Shown here: positions 42,047-51,521 of the stretch, in pieces
Layout: every line of letters begins with the position of its first letter
How positions within the stretch are numbered: the stretch's first letter is position 1
From: Pontibacter fetidus
Lineage (GTDB): Bacteria; Bacteroidota; Bacteroidia; Cytophagales; Hymenobacteraceae
NCBI RefSeq assembly: GCF_010119545.1
Contig: NZ_JAAEAA010000021.1
Location: 1-64,000, forward strand
Direction of reading: 5' to 3'
Length of the DNA: 64,000 nucleotides
Translations under genes and position numbers: made by a program
Notes under the pieces: generated by a model
The model's database searches: none
Told to the model about the DNA's origin: nothing
What the model saw: only the letters and a program-made list of their open reading frames with translations

Positions 42047-43802
42047 AGCGGATCAGTTCCACCTTACGTTCCCCAATCTGCTGGCGCCACATGGCATAGT
42101 ACAGGCCTTTTTGTTCCAGTAATTCGGCGTGGCTGCCCTGCTCCACTATCTTGCCTTTTTCAAGCACAAAAATGGTGTCTGCGTGCATGATAGTTGATAA
42201 GCGGTGGGCAATTAGTATCGTTATCTGCTCGCGCAATGCAGAAATCTCCCGGACGGTACTGGTAATCTCTTCTTCGGTAAGCGAATCTAAAGCAGAAGTG
42301 GCTTCGTCGAAGATGAGCAGGCGCGGGTTGCGGATAAGGGCGCGGGCAATGGAAAGTCGCTGCTTTTCGCCACCCGACATTTTCAGGCCGCCTTCCCCGA
42401 TCTGGGTATGAATGCCTTTTTCGGAGCGGGACAGCAGGTTAGTGGCAGATGCTTTTTTCATGGCAGCCAGCACTTCGTCGTCGGTAGCGTCGGGTTTTAC
42501 ATATTGCAGATTCTCTTTTATAGTTCCCGAAAAAAGGTTGGTTTCCTGAGTTACAAAGCCGAGTTGGCGGCGTGCTTCGTTCAGCCAGATCTCGTGGGTG
42601 GGGTAATTGTTATAGTATACTTCGCCGCTCACCGGTTTATACAAACCCACCAGCAACTTTACCAGCGTAGATTTACCCGAACCCGACGGTCCCACAAAAG
42701 CAATCGTATCGCCGGTGTTGGCTTCAAACGAGATACCATCTACCGCATTCTGCTTCGCGCCCCTATGGTGAAAAACCACATCTTCGAAACGCAGCTGCTG
42801 CAACGGGCCAATGTCGATGGCAGATTCTGGGCGGGTTTCTACGGGCTTGTTCATCAGGGCATCAAAAGTTTGTAACGATGCTTCGGCTTCGCGATAGGCA
42901 AGTATAATGGTGCCCAAATCCTGCAGCGGCCCGAAAATGCTCACCGAAATAAACTGCATCGAGATCAGCTCACCCGTCGTTAAAACATCCCTGAAAATAA
43001 GCCACAGCAGCGTAAAAAGTATAGATTGCTTGAGCAGGTTTAACGCAGTGCCCTGCAAAAAAGAAAGTGTGCGCACCTGTTTTACTTTTTCCATTTCCAG
43101 CTGAAAAATACGTTCGGTGTGCTCGCGCAGGCGGCGTATTTCGGGGTAGGTAAGGCCCAGGCTTTTTACCAGCTCAATGTTGCGCAACGACTCCGTTATC
43201 ACCCCCGACATTTTATTGGATGCCCGGTTAATAGAGCGCTGCATGGTTTTAATTTTGGCGCTCAGCAAACTGGTTAATCCGCCCAGCACAAGTATACCAA
43301 TAACAAAAATAGGCACCAGTGCCCAGTGTTTTGTAACCGCATACCACACCAGGAAGCCCACGCCAACTATAGACGAGAACAGGATGTTGATGAAAGCCGA
43401 GATAAAGCGCTCGGTGTCGCGGCGTACGCGCTGAAGTATAGAAAGTGTTTCGCCGCTGTTCTGGTTGGCGTATTCCTGGTAAGATAGCTTCAGGGTTTGT
43501 TTCAGGCCGTCGTTAAAGATCTTTACCCCGAATTTTTGTACTACCAGATTGGTGAAATACTCCTGAAACGCCTTTGCCAACCTTGAAAGTAACGCAACTA
43601 TAACTGCCAGCAACATCAGCCACAAAGCACCTTTTACGCGCTCGTCGTTGGTCATGGTAAAAGGCGGCGTGGCGTATTTGTCTATTATCTCCCCAAAAAT
43701 AATAGGATCGACGAGGGCCAGCACCTGGCTGATGCCGGCAAGTATAAGCGAAAGTATAACCAGCCCACGGTGAGGCTGCAGGTAGTTCCAAAGTACGCGC
43801 AT
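42045..43802 (-). CDS. ABC exporter, fused permease and ATPase (MsbA-like)
   Basis: 585 residues. Six transmembrane segments (1-300) are followed by a nucleotide-binding domain with Walker A GPSGSGKST (371-379), Q-loop VTQE, signature MSGGEK (475-480), Walker B LLIFDE (495-500) and switch His in IAHRLS. It works as a homodimer (or heterodimer) to export lipids, peptides or drugs across the inner membrane. The substrate cannot be predicted. Confidence 0.93.
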   Translation of the reverse strand: MRVLWNYLQPHRGLVILSLILAGISQVLALVDPIIFGEIIDKYATPPFTMTNDERVKGALWLMLLAVIVALLSRLAKAFQEYFTNLVVQKFGVKIFNDGLKQTLKLSYQEYANQNSGETLSILQRVRRDTERFISAFINILFSSIVGVGFLVWYAVTKHWALVPIFVIGILVLGGLTSLLSAKIKTMQRSINRASNKMSGVITESLRNIELVKSLGLTYPEIRRLREHTERIFQLEMEKVKQVRTLSFLQGTALNLLKQSILFTLLWLIFRDVLTTGELISMQFISVSIFGPLQDLGTIILAYREAEASLQTFDALMNKPVETRPESAIDIGPLQQLRFEDVVFHHRGAKQNAVDGISFEANTGDTIAFVGPSGSGKSTLVKLLVGLYKPVSGEVYYNNYPTHEIWLNEARRQLGFVTQETNLFSGTIKENLQYVKPDATDDEVLAAMKKASATNLLSRSEKGIHTQIGEGGLKMSGGEKQRLSIARALIRNPRLLIFDEATSALDSLTEEEITSTVREISALREQITILIAHRLSTIMHADTIFVLEKGKIVEQGSHAELLEQKGLYYAMWRQQIGERKVELIR

Positions 43803-43910
43803 GTATGCTTAATTGTAAAGGTTTATACGTACGGCTGTGCAAACTATAAGTATAAATACATGGTGGGGCTTACAAACTATAGCCTGAGATGCAACAATAA
43901 AGTATAACAT

Positions 43911-43950
43911 AGCAAAAGCGCCTGCAACTATAGTTACAGGCGCTTTTGCT
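43911..43950 (-). terminator. Terminator with AACTATAGTT as its loop
   Basis: A perfect 14-bp stem (43911-43924 with 43937-43950). The loop holds the 10-bp palindrome AACTATAGTT (43926-43935). It lies just after the PepSY-like gene, whose stop begins at 43967 on the minus strand. Confidence 0.8.
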
Positions 43951-43966
43951 ATGAAAGTTATGAACG

Positions 43967-44413
43967 TTAATCCCAGTACGTGATGTTGGAAGCGGCGCTG
44001 CCATCGGCTGTAAATACAAGCTTTTTGTCGCCGGCTTTATCGTTTAGCTCTACCTGGTAATAGGTGGTGCCGTCTTTTTCCAGCACTTCCACATCATCCA
44101 GTTTAAGGCCTTTGTAGCTCTGGGTTATGGCAGTATTAACAGCCTGCGGAAGTTCTTTTTTATCCACGTCATGCTTGGCCATCAGTATCGTTCCGGCTGG
44201 GTCTACTAACACGGTATGCTCTGTGCGGTTAATCTTAAACTCAGCTTCGTAGTTTGTCTCATTCATCTCCCAGTCAATTTTCGCAGCATTAGCGTATTTC
44301 TGAGAAATGGCGTTGGTTACTGCGGCCGGTACATCTTTAGGGGCAACATCCTGGGCATTTACTGCTAAGCCGGCAGCTCCGGCAAATACAAATCCAAATA
44401 ATAGCGTCTTCAT
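43967..44413 (-). CDS. Secreted PepSY-like protein
   Basis: 148 residues from the ATG at 44413. There is a signal peptide at 1-21 (VNA-Q). Two tandem PepSY-like units (about 30-85 and 90-148) contain VTNAISQKYANAAKIDWEMNETNYEAEFKI and VNTAITQSYKGLKLDDVEVLEKDGTTYYQVEL. This is the PepSY-like/DUF2874 type widespread in Bacteroidota, periplasmic and of unknown role. Confidence 0.85.
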   Translation of the reverse strand: MKTLLFGFVFAGAAGLAVNAQDVAPKDVPAAVTNAISQKYANAAKIDWEMNETNYEAEFKINRTEHTVLVDPAGTILMAKHDVDKKELPQAVNTAITQSYKGLKLDDVEVLEKDGTTYYQVELNDKAGDKKLVFTADGSAASNITYWD

Positions 44414-44520
44414 AAGCTGTTGGTTATAAGTTAAACAGTTAGTTAATGCTGTAAACTTATAACCCAATTCTGAAGCAAATCTGTAGCAGTAAAAAAGTCA
44501 GGTGATCAACTGTGTTAAGG

Positions 44521-45180
44521 CTACATAGCAGCCAGTATCTTGTCTTTCTGTGTTTTAAAATCTTCTTCAGTTATCAGGCCATTTTCTTTTAGCTTACCTA
44601 TCTTTTCGAGGCGGGCAATGCATTCATCTGCGTCGTAGGTTATCCTGCTCGAGATTGAAAGCTCTGACAGTTCTTCCTGGCGCAGTTTGGCTTTGCGTAG
44701 TTTAAAGGCAAGAAATACGGTAGTGCCTAGCAAAATAAGCGAAAGCATGAATGAGGTATTCTTATAGTCGCTCTGGCTGCCGACATCCGAAATAGCATTG
44801 TTGTATAACTCTGTCGTGGTTTCTAGTTCGGTGCGCAGGTTGGCTATAGTTTCTTCGGCAGACGATAGCTGGTCTTTAGTGATGTTGTGCTGGTCGCGCA
44901 GGCCTTTTTCGGTTCTGTTGTTCTGGGAGCGTACTTCCTCCATTATCTCGTTATCCTTGGCAATAATTCCGTTCTGCACCCCAATAATATTAGCAAGATC
45001 ATCCTTAGATTTCCCGCCAAAAAACGCATTGTTCTGGTCCTGGTAATACTCCCATTCTTCGTATAGTTGGTCGCGTTCCTGCATTAGCCTGCCAAGCCGT
45101 TGTGCAGTGCCTGTATGGGCCAGAAACGTTAAAAAGGTAAGCGTGAGCAGAAATGTTAACCGGGTAAAAGTTAGCTTCAT
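44521..45180 (-). CDS. Coiled-coil membrane protein with C-terminal SHOCT domain
   Basis: 219 residues. An N-terminal signal-like segment (6-27) is followed by a long coiled coil (about 40-130) and a transmembrane helix (about 138-157). A SHOCT domain ends the protein (ARLEKIGKLKENGLITEEDFKTQKDKIL). SHOCT is a short oligomerisation-type domain. The function is unknown. Confidence 0.75.
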   Translation of the reverse strand: MKLTFTRLTFLLTLTFLTFLAHTGTAQRLGRLMQERDQLYEEWEYYQDQNNAFFGGKSKDDLANIIGVQNGIIAKDNEIMEEVRSQNNRTEKGLRDQHNITKDQLSSAEETIANLRTELETTTELYNNAISDVGSQSDYKNTSFMLSLILLGTTVFLAFKLRKAKLRQEELSELSISSRITYDADECIARLEKIGKLKENGLITEEDFKTQKDKILAAM

Positions 45181-45395
45181 AAGCAGTTCTGAAATTAAGG
45201 ATGTTTTAACGGCGCAATATTAATCTTTTTTAATATAACATAGGGTGCAGTATGTTGCTTTAATTAAAGAATATGTACTATAAGTATAACATTTATGTAG
45301 CTTATATACTTTCAGATATCTCTTTAACGTTAGTTTCGTAGGTATACTTTAGTTTGTAAAAAATCCCTATTAAATTTCATTTTAAGTAAATCACT

Positions 45396-45920
45396 ATGAA
45401 GAACACGCGTATTTTTAGCTTGCTTGCCCTGCTGCTGGCATTTTTAGTTTCTACATCAGTAATGGCCCAGGATGCAAAACCAAAGGCGAGCCCGCCGGCA
45501 ACTGCTACTGGCAAAGTGGGTGGTGCAACGGTAACTATAAACTATAGCAGCCCATCGGTTAAAGGCCGTACCATTTGGGGCGGGCTGGTACCTTACGGAC
45601 AGGTTTGGCGCTCCGGGGCTAACGAGGCTACTACTGTTACATTTGATAAGGATGTGCTGGTAGAAGGCAAGCCGCTGGCAGCCGGAACCTATAGTTTCTA
45701 TACGATACCTACCGAAGACAAGTGGACCGTGATCTTTAACAAAACTGCCAAACAATGGGGCACCCAGTACGACGAAAAACAGGATGCCCTGCGCCTGACT
45801 GTAACCCCAAGTAAAGCCCCGACCATGAACGAGCGACTGAAGTACGACATAAACAGCAATGGTCTGCTGCTAAGCTGGGAAAACCTGGCCGTGCCGGTTA
45901 AAATTACAGCAAAGAAATAA
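45396..45920 (+). CDS. Secreted DUF2911 protein
   Basis: 174 residues with a signal peptide at 1-24 (VMA-Q). DUF2911 (PF11138) is recognisable from INYSSPSVKGRTIWGGLVPYG, VWRSGANEATTVTF, LAAGTYSFYTIP and WTVIFNK. It is periplasmic or surface-exposed; the family function is unknown. An ACTATAGCAGC site is translated within it. Confidence 0.88.
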   Translation: MKNTRIFSLLALLLAFLVSTSVMAQDAKPKASPPATATGKVGGATVTINYSSPSVKGRTIWGGLVPYGQVWRSGANEATTVTFDKDVLVEGKPLAAGTYSFYTIPTEDKWTVIFNKTAKQWGTQYDEKQDALRLTVTPSKAPTMNERLKYDINSNGLLLSWENLAVPVKITAKK

Positions 45921-45937
45921 GCAAACTTACAGGTAAA

Positions 45938-45986
45938 CATGCCCCTGCATTTACTGGTAAATCCGGTGGTGCAGGGGTTTGTTGTT
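45938..45986 (+). terminator. Hairpin after the DUF2911 gene
   Basis: AACATGCCCCTGCA pairs with TGCAGGGGTTTGTT around a long loop of about 20 bases, 20 bases after the stop codon. Its long loop makes it a weaker call than the other terminators. Confidence 0.5.
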
Positions 45987-46033
45987 TAGGTTGCCGGAAT
46001 TGATAGATTTACTTTACAAACCGGAGTAATACC

Positions 46034-46660
46034 ATGCAAATTATAGATAAGCTGGCTACCAGCCTGAACTGCCGCAACGAAGAACCGAACAAGCAACTGG
46101 CCCAAACTATAGCCGATACCAATAATAAGGCAGCTGTAAAAGAACTGGTAAGTTTACTGCACCACGCAAACAAAAACATACAAGGTGATGCCATAAAAGT
46201 GCTGCAAGAAACCGGTGCTCTGAAACCAGAACTAGTAGCACCTTATGTTGCCGAACTGCTACCACTACTGCAACACAAAAATAACCGCATGGTATGGGGA
46301 ACGATGGCTGCCCTAAGTGCCCTTGCCCCGGCCGCACCAACTATACTTTACAATAACCTGGGCACTATTCTGGATGCAGCAGCCAAAGGCTCAGTTATCA
46401 CCAAAGACCATACAATTAAAATACTGGTTATACTTGCCGCCACGCCCGCTTACACCCAGGATTGCATTGCCCTGCTGCTCGACCAGCTGAAAGACGCGCC
46501 TGTAAACCAGCTGCCCACCTACGCCGAGAGCACCGTCACCATCATTACGCCTACCTATAAACCCGAAATGCTCCGTATTTTAATGCAGCGCCTGCCCGAC
46601 GTTACTACAGAAACCAAACACCGTCGCCTGACCAGACTAATCCAAAAACTTCAGAAATAA
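46034..46660 (+). CDS. HEAT-repeat-like helical protein
   Basis: 208 residues built of repeated amphipathic helix pairs (AVKELVSLLHHANKNIQGDAIKVLQETG; YVAELLPLLQHKNNRMVWGTMAALSALA; TIKILVILAA), typical of HEAT-like repeats. There is no signal peptide. It probably mediates protein binding in the cytoplasm; the partner is unknown. Confidence 0.7.
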   Translation: MQIIDKLATSLNCRNEEPNKQLAQTIADTNNKAAVKELVSLLHHANKNIQGDAIKVLQETGALKPELVAPYVAELLPLLQHKNNRMVWGTMAALSALAPAAPTILYNNLGTILDAAAKGSVITKDHTIKILVILAATPAYTQDCIALLLDQLKDAPVNQLPTYAESTVTIITPTYKPEMLRILMQRLPDVTTETKHRRLTRLIQKLQK

Positions 46661-46688
46661 GCCTGCTATAGTTGCCGTTACAGCACTG

Positions 46689-46719
46689 TTGTTTCAGACT
46701 ATCCACTTTTGTATCTTCC
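46689..46719 (+). promoter_or_regulatory. Candidate promoter of the DUF2157 operon
   Basis: A TTG at 46689-46691 is followed after 20 bases by TATCTTCC (46712-46719), a 6/8 match to TAnnTTTG. It lies 23 bases before the ATG at 46743. Confidence 0.4.
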
Positions 46720-46742
46720 TGTACCCAAACAGGATAAAACGT

Positions 46743-47711
46743 ATGCAGAAAATTACCCGCGACCTTATTTACAGCATTGCCCGGCACAGCAACTGGCGTG
46801 GGCAAAGTATAGCTGCATGGTTCCGGAAAGAGCGCATTTACGCCAACACCACCGCCTGGATCCGCTTTATGCAGTTGCTGTTACTGGTGCTGGGTGGCGG
46901 GTTTATAGTTTCGGGTGTGGTGTTCTTTTTTGCTTACAATTGGGCCGATATGCACAAGTTCCTGAAGCTTGGTTTAATAGAGCTTATGCTGCTGGCGGTT
47001 ACCGTGCTGGCCGTTTTTACTACATGGACCAAACTTGTAAAAAACCTTCTGTTGCTGGCTGCCACCATGCTGGTGGGCGTGCTGTTTGCCGTTTACGGGC
47101 AGATCTACCAGACCGGGGCCAACGCGTACGATTTCTTCCTAGGCTGGACGGTGTTTGTATTACTTTGGGTGCTGGCAGCCCGCTTTCAACCCCTTTGGGT
47201 CATTTTTATGGCGCTCATCAACACCACGTTTATACTATATGTACAGCAGGTGGCCACAGGACTTGCGTTTCCGGTAGCGCTCGATGTTTTGTTTGGGGTT
47301 AACGCGGTAGCAGTGCTGGTTTGGGAAGTGCTTTATAGTAAAGGCATGATCAGCCGTTTCGGGAAGTGGTTTCCGAGGCTGGTAGCGTTGGCCGCGTTGG
47401 TCTATATTACGCTTAGCATGATCCTGTTTATGTTTGATACCTATAGTTCAGGTGACAGGGGTTTGTGCTTTGGGTTAGCAGCAGTTGGTTTTATAGTTGG
47501 CATCTGGTATGGGTACAGCCACCGCGACCTGTTTTACCTGTCAGTTATCCCGTTTTGTGTAATTATAGTTGGCGCAGCCGGCATTATAAAACTGGCTGGC
47601 TCCGACCCGGTAGGCGTGTTTTTGCTGGCCTGCGTGTTCGTAGTTGGAAGCATTACCCTGCTCATCCGCAACATCATCCAGATAAACCGTAAATGGCATG
47701 GCACAGTTTAG
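46743..47711 (+). CDS. DUF2157 membrane protein
   Basis: 322 residues from the ATG at 46743. A short soluble N-terminus is followed by about ten transmembrane segments. The GGGFIVSGVVFFFAYNWADM and YGQIYQTGANAYDFFLGW stretches are the recognisable features of DUF2157. It overlaps the next gene by 14 bases. DUF2157, DUF4401 and GDYXXLXY proteins are commonly encoded side by side and presumably form one inner-membrane system of unknown purpose. Confidence 0.85.
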   Translation: MQKITRDLIYSIARHSNWRGQSIAAWFRKERIYANTTAWIRFMQLLLLVLGGGFIVSGVVFFFAYNWADMHKFLKLGLIELMLLAVTVLAVFTTWTKLVKNLLLLAATMLVGVLFAVYGQIYQTGANAYDFFLGWTVFVLLWVLAARFQPLWVIFMALINTTFILYVQQVATGLAFPVALDVLFGVNAVAVLVWEVLYSKGMISRFGKWFPRLVALAALVYITLSMILFMFDTYSSGDRGLCFGLAAVGFIVGIWYGYSHRDLFYLSVIPFCVIIVGAAGIIKLAGSDPVGVFLLACVFVVGSITLLIRNIIQINRKWHGTV

Positions 47712-48774
47712 TAATGAAAAGCTGCAGCGCGTGCTGCAAACAATAGCCCACGAAGAAGGCAATAGCTTTACATATGATGCTGCTGAAATTGAAACTGAAG
47801 CGCGTTACAGCTCATCGCGGTACACCAACCTTCCCATTAAGCTGCTCACTATTTTCGGGGGCTTTCTGGCTACGCTCTTTTTTATGGGCTTTTTGTTCTC
47901 AACGGGTCTTTACAACTCTACTGTGGCGCTGCTGGTTTTTGGCGTAGCCTTTATAGTTGGTTCAGAAGTAATAAGCCGCCTGCGCCACGATCTGTTGCTG
48001 GATGCTGTGAGTGTATCGCTGAACATTACCGGGTACCTGCTTTTCGGGATGGGGGTAAGCGAGCTGAACAGCGATGTAACATTGGCCCTTTTGTTGGCTG
48101 GCATAGCAGCTATATTTATAGTTGTCTCGGGAAGTATGGTGCTGTTGTTTTTGGCCACGCTGGTTTTCTGGGGAAGTTTGGTTAGCCTGCCGCTTATTTT
48201 TGAAATGCCTGAATTGTTATATGTGCATGTCGGGGTGATGGCAGCTATACTTGTTTACCTCAGCCTTCACGAAGCCCGCCTGATAGCCCAACACCCACGC
48301 CTGAACAAACTATACGCGCCGGTACGCATAGGGTCGGTTTTTTCGTTTATAGGGTTGCTTATACTGCTGGCGCATCATACCCTTCTCCCCGAAAAATTGG
48401 AGTATCTGTGGGTGGCTAGTCTGCTGCTTATAGTTGCATTGCTGGTAGTGTTGCGCCGCATTATGCACGACAACGGCGTTACCGATAGCAAGACTCAAAC
48501 TATAGTTTATACCTGCTGCATTGCCCTTCTTGCACCAACGATACTTACGCCTTCGCTGGCAGGGGCACTGCTTGTTGTGCTGGCCAGCTTTTACATAGGC
48601 CATCACCTGAGTTTTATAGTTGGCTTGCTGGCGCTGGGCTATTTCATTATCCTGTATTACTATAATTTGCAGCTCACGCTACTGGCAAAATCGGGGATAC
48701 TGGTGCTTACCGGCTGCCTGTTTTTAGGTGGCCTATACCTGCTGAACCGTTACCTCAGAAACCATGCAAACTAA
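47698..48774 (+). CDS. DUF4401 membrane protein
   Basis: 358 residues. A soluble N-terminus (1-40) is followed by about eleven transmembrane segments (FLATLFFMGFLFSTGLY; ALLVFGVAFIVGSEVISRLRHDLLLDA). It matches the DUF4401 type that follows DUF2157 genes. It overlaps the preceding gene by 14 bases and the following gene by 11, so the three are translationally coupled. Confidence 0.85.
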   Translation: MAQFSNEKLQRVLQTIAHEEGNSFTYDAAEIETEARYSSSRYTNLPIKLLTIFGGFLATLFFMGFLFSTGLYNSTVALLVFGVAFIVGSEVISRLRHDLLLDAVSVSLNITGYLLFGMGVSELNSDVTLALLLAGIAAIFIVVSGSMVLLFLATLVFWGSLVSLPLIFEMPELLYVHVGVMAAILVYLSLHEARLIAQHPRLNKLYAPVRIGSVFSFIGLLILLAHHTLLPEKLEYLWVASLLLIVALLVVLRRIMHDNGVTDSKTQTIVYTCCIALLAPTILTPSLAGALLVVLASFYIGHHLSFIVGLLALGYFIILYYYNLQLTLLAKSGILVLTGCLFLGGLYLLNRYLRNHAN

Positions 48775-49333
48775 CCTGAAAGCTATAGTTGTGCTCGTAA
48801 ACCTTGTCCTGGTGCTGGCTTATGTAAACTGGTCGGTAGCTGAGAAGGAGGATACCCTGGAAAACGGTGAACTGGTGCTGCTGAAACTAGCCCCGGTAGA
48901 CCCGCGCTCTTTAATGCAGGGCGATTACATGCGCCTGAATTACGCCATCAGCCAACCCTGGCAACAACTACAGACCGGCGATAGCACAACCAGGCCAACC
49001 CAGCAACCTCAACAGACTTTAGACAACCTGAAAAGCCGGGGCTATGCCGTACTGAAATTAGATGCACACCACGTAGCGCAACTCGTACGGTATCAGCCAG
49101 AAGAAGAACCGCTGCACCAGAGCGAGCTGCTATTAAAGTATACTAAAGGCGACTGGGCACTTAACCTGGGGGCAGAATCTTACTTTTTTGAAGAAGGTCA
49201 GGCCAAAACCTTTGAACAGGCCGAATACGGTGGTTTAAGAGTAGACAAACAGGGGAACAGCGTGCTGGTAGGGCTCTATGATAAGAACCGGAACCTGCTG
49301 AAACCCAAACGCGCCGAAACGTTGGAAAAGTAA
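48764..49333 (+). CDS. GDYXXLXY domain protein
   Basis: 189 residues. One N-terminal transmembrane segment is followed by a periplasmic domain with the name-giving motif GDYMRLNY in LMQGDYMRLNYAIS, then LLKYTKGDWALNLGAESYFFEEGQA. It is the third member of the DUF2157-DUF4401-GDYXXLXY operon. The function is unknown. Confidence 0.9.
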   Translation: MQTNLKAIVVLVNLVLVLAYVNWSVAEKEDTLENGELVLLKLAPVDPRSLMQGDYMRLNYAISQPWQQLQTGDSTTRPTQQPQQTLDNLKSRGYAVLKLDAHHVAQLVRYQPEEEPLHQSELLLKYTKGDWALNLGAESYFFEEGQAKTFEQAEYGGLRVDKQGNSVLVGLYDKNRNLLKPKRAETLEK

Positions 49334-49352
49334 AGGTTTTATAGTTACCAGG

Positions 49353-49835
49353 ATGAAAGCAACTATCCACGGCTATACCACCGGTCGTTTTTTTAGCGCT
49401 ACGGCACAGGTCTATAGTTGGGTAGCTACTGTTTCTGCCTTCTTTGCCATTCTGAATGGCTCCTATGTGGCATTTTTATTTTTACCTGCCGGTATCGTGT
49501 CGCTGCTCCTGTATCGTCGTTTTGAAATTGACCTGGTACACAGAACCTATAAAGTGGGCGTCCGGTTACTGGGCTTTACGTTTGGTAAACTGCTTCCATT
49601 GCCTGGTGTCGATTTCCTGTACCTGAATAAAAATAAACGTACCAGCGTAGCTATGTCCAGGGCATCTGTTAGGCAGTTCCGGAGCATAACCTACGATGGC
49701 TACCTGAAACTGGCTGATGCGACCAAACTACACCTGGTGCAGGAACACACAAAAGAAAAAGCCCTACAGAAACTGGAGCAAATAGCCGATGACCTTGGCA
49801 TAGTGCTGCGCGACCAGACCGACAGGAAATTTTAA
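49353..49835 (+). CDS. Membrane protein with two N-terminal helices, unknown
   Basis: 160 residues. Two hydrophobic segments (about 18-38 and 40-55) are followed by a cytoplasmic or periplasmic tail with basic residues (FLYLNKNKRTSVAMSRASVRQFRS). No family was recognised. It starts 20 bases after the GDYXXLXY gene and may belong to the operon. Confidence 0.6.
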   Translation: MKATIHGYTTGRFFSATAQVYSWVATVSAFFAILNGSYVAFLFLPAGIVSLLLYRRFEIDLVHRTYKVGVRLLGFTFGKLLPLPGVDFLYLNKNKRTSVAMSRASVRQFRSITYDGYLKLADATKLHLVQEHTKEKALQKLEQIADDLGIVLRDQTDRKF

Positions 49836-49879
49836 TAACTATAAGGCAGGCACTGTACCCTAAAAGTATAAATCTGTTT

Positions 49880-49887
49880 TACCTTTA
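49880..49887 (+). promoter_or_regulatory. -7 promoter-like box TACCTTTA
   Basis: A 7/8 match to TAnnTTTG ending seven bases before the ATG at 49895. It would give a leaderless or nearly leaderless mRNA. Confidence 0.45.
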
Positions 49888-49894
49888 CACCTGC

Positions 49895-51088
49895 ATGCAT
49901 CTGTTACAACACAACACCCTGAAAGAAGACCTGTTGCTCGCAACAGTTGGGGTGGCCCTCCTTTCGGTTTGCCTTTGGGATGGAATTGGCATTACTTTCG
50001 ATTCGCATTTATACCTGCTGGGCAGCACCTACCTGCAACAACACGGCTTTACAGATTTGTTTACAGTGCCGGCCTTTCGTACGAAGCCTCCTGTGCTATC
50101 GGCGCTTTATGCGTTGCTGCAAAACAATATTCAACTTATAAAACTATCGAACCTGCTATTTCTGGCGGGTACCCTGCTGGTAAATTTCAAACTGGCAACT
50201 ATACTCATAGATGATCTCTTTTTCAGGAGGCTTACAAAGGCAGTGCTGGCATCGGCTACGCCTTTTATGCTGGTGCATAGCTTTCTGTGGTCGGAGCCGT
50301 TCTTTTTGTTTGTACTTAGTGTGTACTTTTTGCTGAGCTACCATGCCCTGTTACATACTCATAAAACTGCCTGGCTATATGTACTGCCCGTACTGGGATT
50401 ATTACTTGTCGGGTTGCGCCATATTGGGGTAGTGTATGTGCTGTGCAGCGGTGTATATGTGCTGATGCATTACAAATATTTTAGCAGAAAGCAGTTAATG
50501 CCTATTATTTTAAATGTGCTGCTGCCGGTGCTGGCCCTGTTGTGGTGGCACACCCAGGTAGTGGCACATAGTGGCGATGCCGGGGAGTATAACCTTATCC
50601 GTAACTTAAACCTGCAGCGCAATTTTCTGGTGTACGCCGATGTGCTGAAAGTATGGCTGGCACCACCCGGTTTGCCCTTTCCGGAAGTGTTGGCTATAGT
50701 TGCTTTTATAGGCTATGCTATAGTTGCCTGGCTGGCTGTACGGCAAAGCTATGGTTCTAAAGCAAGGCATTTGGTTCTTTTATTTCTGCTTACTTCGGGA
50801 GGGTATGCGGGGCTTATGCTCTTAAAAGGCGACTTACTTACTGATGACAACGAGCGCTATCTTTCGCTGGTTTATGCGCCCTTAACCATCCTGCTTTTTT
50901 ATGTGCTGCAAAACCGAATGGTAACTATAAACCGAAAACTAGTATGGCTGTTTTTTATAGTTTGGTTTGCTTATCCGCTTGCCCGTACCCTGTATAATGT
51001 AAACCGCTGGCGCCAGCATGGAATTAACACCTACAACCCTGCGGCTGCACCTAAAGCCATAATTTCAGAGTTTAAAAGTCCGAAGTAA
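49895..51088 (+). CDS. Polytopic membrane protein, probable GT-C-type glycosyltransferase
   Basis: 397 residues with about nine or ten transmembrane segments. The first periplasmic loop has acidic residues (GIGITFDSHLYLLGSTYLQQHG) followed by FRTKPPVLSALYALL, a pattern seen in ArnT/PMT-like GT-C enzymes that use polyprenyl-phosphate sugars. The catalytic Asp would be in TFDSHLY. The assignment is by architecture, not by a recognised family. Confidence 0.6.
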   Translation: MHLLQHNTLKEDLLLATVGVALLSVCLWDGIGITFDSHLYLLGSTYLQQHGFTDLFTVPAFRTKPPVLSALYALLQNNIQLIKLSNLLFLAGTLLVNFKLATILIDDLFFRRLTKAVLASATPFMLVHSFLWSEPFFLFVLSVYFLLSYHALLHTHKTAWLYVLPVLGLLLVGLRHIGVVYVLCSGVYVLMHYKYFSRKQLMPIILNVLLPVLALLWWHTQVVAHSGDAGEYNLIRNLNLQRNFLVYADVLKVWLAPPGLPFPEVLAIVAFIGYAIVAWLAVRQSYGSKARHLVLLFLLTSGGYAGLMLLKGDLLTDDNERYLSLVYAPLTILLFYVLQNRMVTINRKLVWLFFIVWFAYPLARTLYNVNRWRQHGINTYNPAAAPKAIISEFKSPK

Positions 51089-51089
51089 G

Positions 51090-51521
51090 CTATAGTTGCT
51101 TCTCCATTTTATAGTGCTGTATAGTACCGAAAAGCAGGTGGGTTTTCTCAATCAGCTTATAGCCATTACGCTCATAAAAACTGATGGCCTTTTCGCGGGC
51201 CTGCAGCACCATGTTGGTAGCGCCCATACTTTTTGCCTTATTTTCGAGGTAATCCAACAATAGTTTTCCTAAGCCTTTGCCCTGGTAATTTTCGTGTATA
51301 CCCATAAACCTGATCTGTGCTTCGTGCGGGGTTTGCAGGTGCATCCGGCATACGCCAATAGCTTCGCCGGCATCGTTTACCAGCAGGGCATGTGTGGCTG
51401 TTGCATCGTCGTCGGCGCGTTCGCTGCCTTTGGGTTGACCCCATGGTTGGCGCAGAGTTAGATAACGCAACTGGTAATACTTCTCGAACTGCTCGGGGGT
51501 GGCGGGCTCTAATATGTGCAT
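51090..51521 (-). CDS. GNAT family N-acetyltransferase
   Basis: 143 residues, a complete GNAT fold. Motif A is NYQGKGLGKLLLDYLENKA, and the C-terminal REKAISFYERNGYKLI is typical of small-molecule acetyltransferases. The substrate is unknown. Its stop lies next to that of the convergent GT-C-like gene, with no room for a terminator. Confidence 0.88.
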   Translation of the reverse strand: MHILEPATPEQFEKYYQLRYLTLRQPWGQPKGSERADDDATATHALLVNDAGEAIGVCRMHLQTPHEAQIRFMGIHENYQGKGLGKLLLDYLENKAKSMGATNMVLQAREKAISFYERNGYKLIEKTHLLFGTIQHYKMEKQL

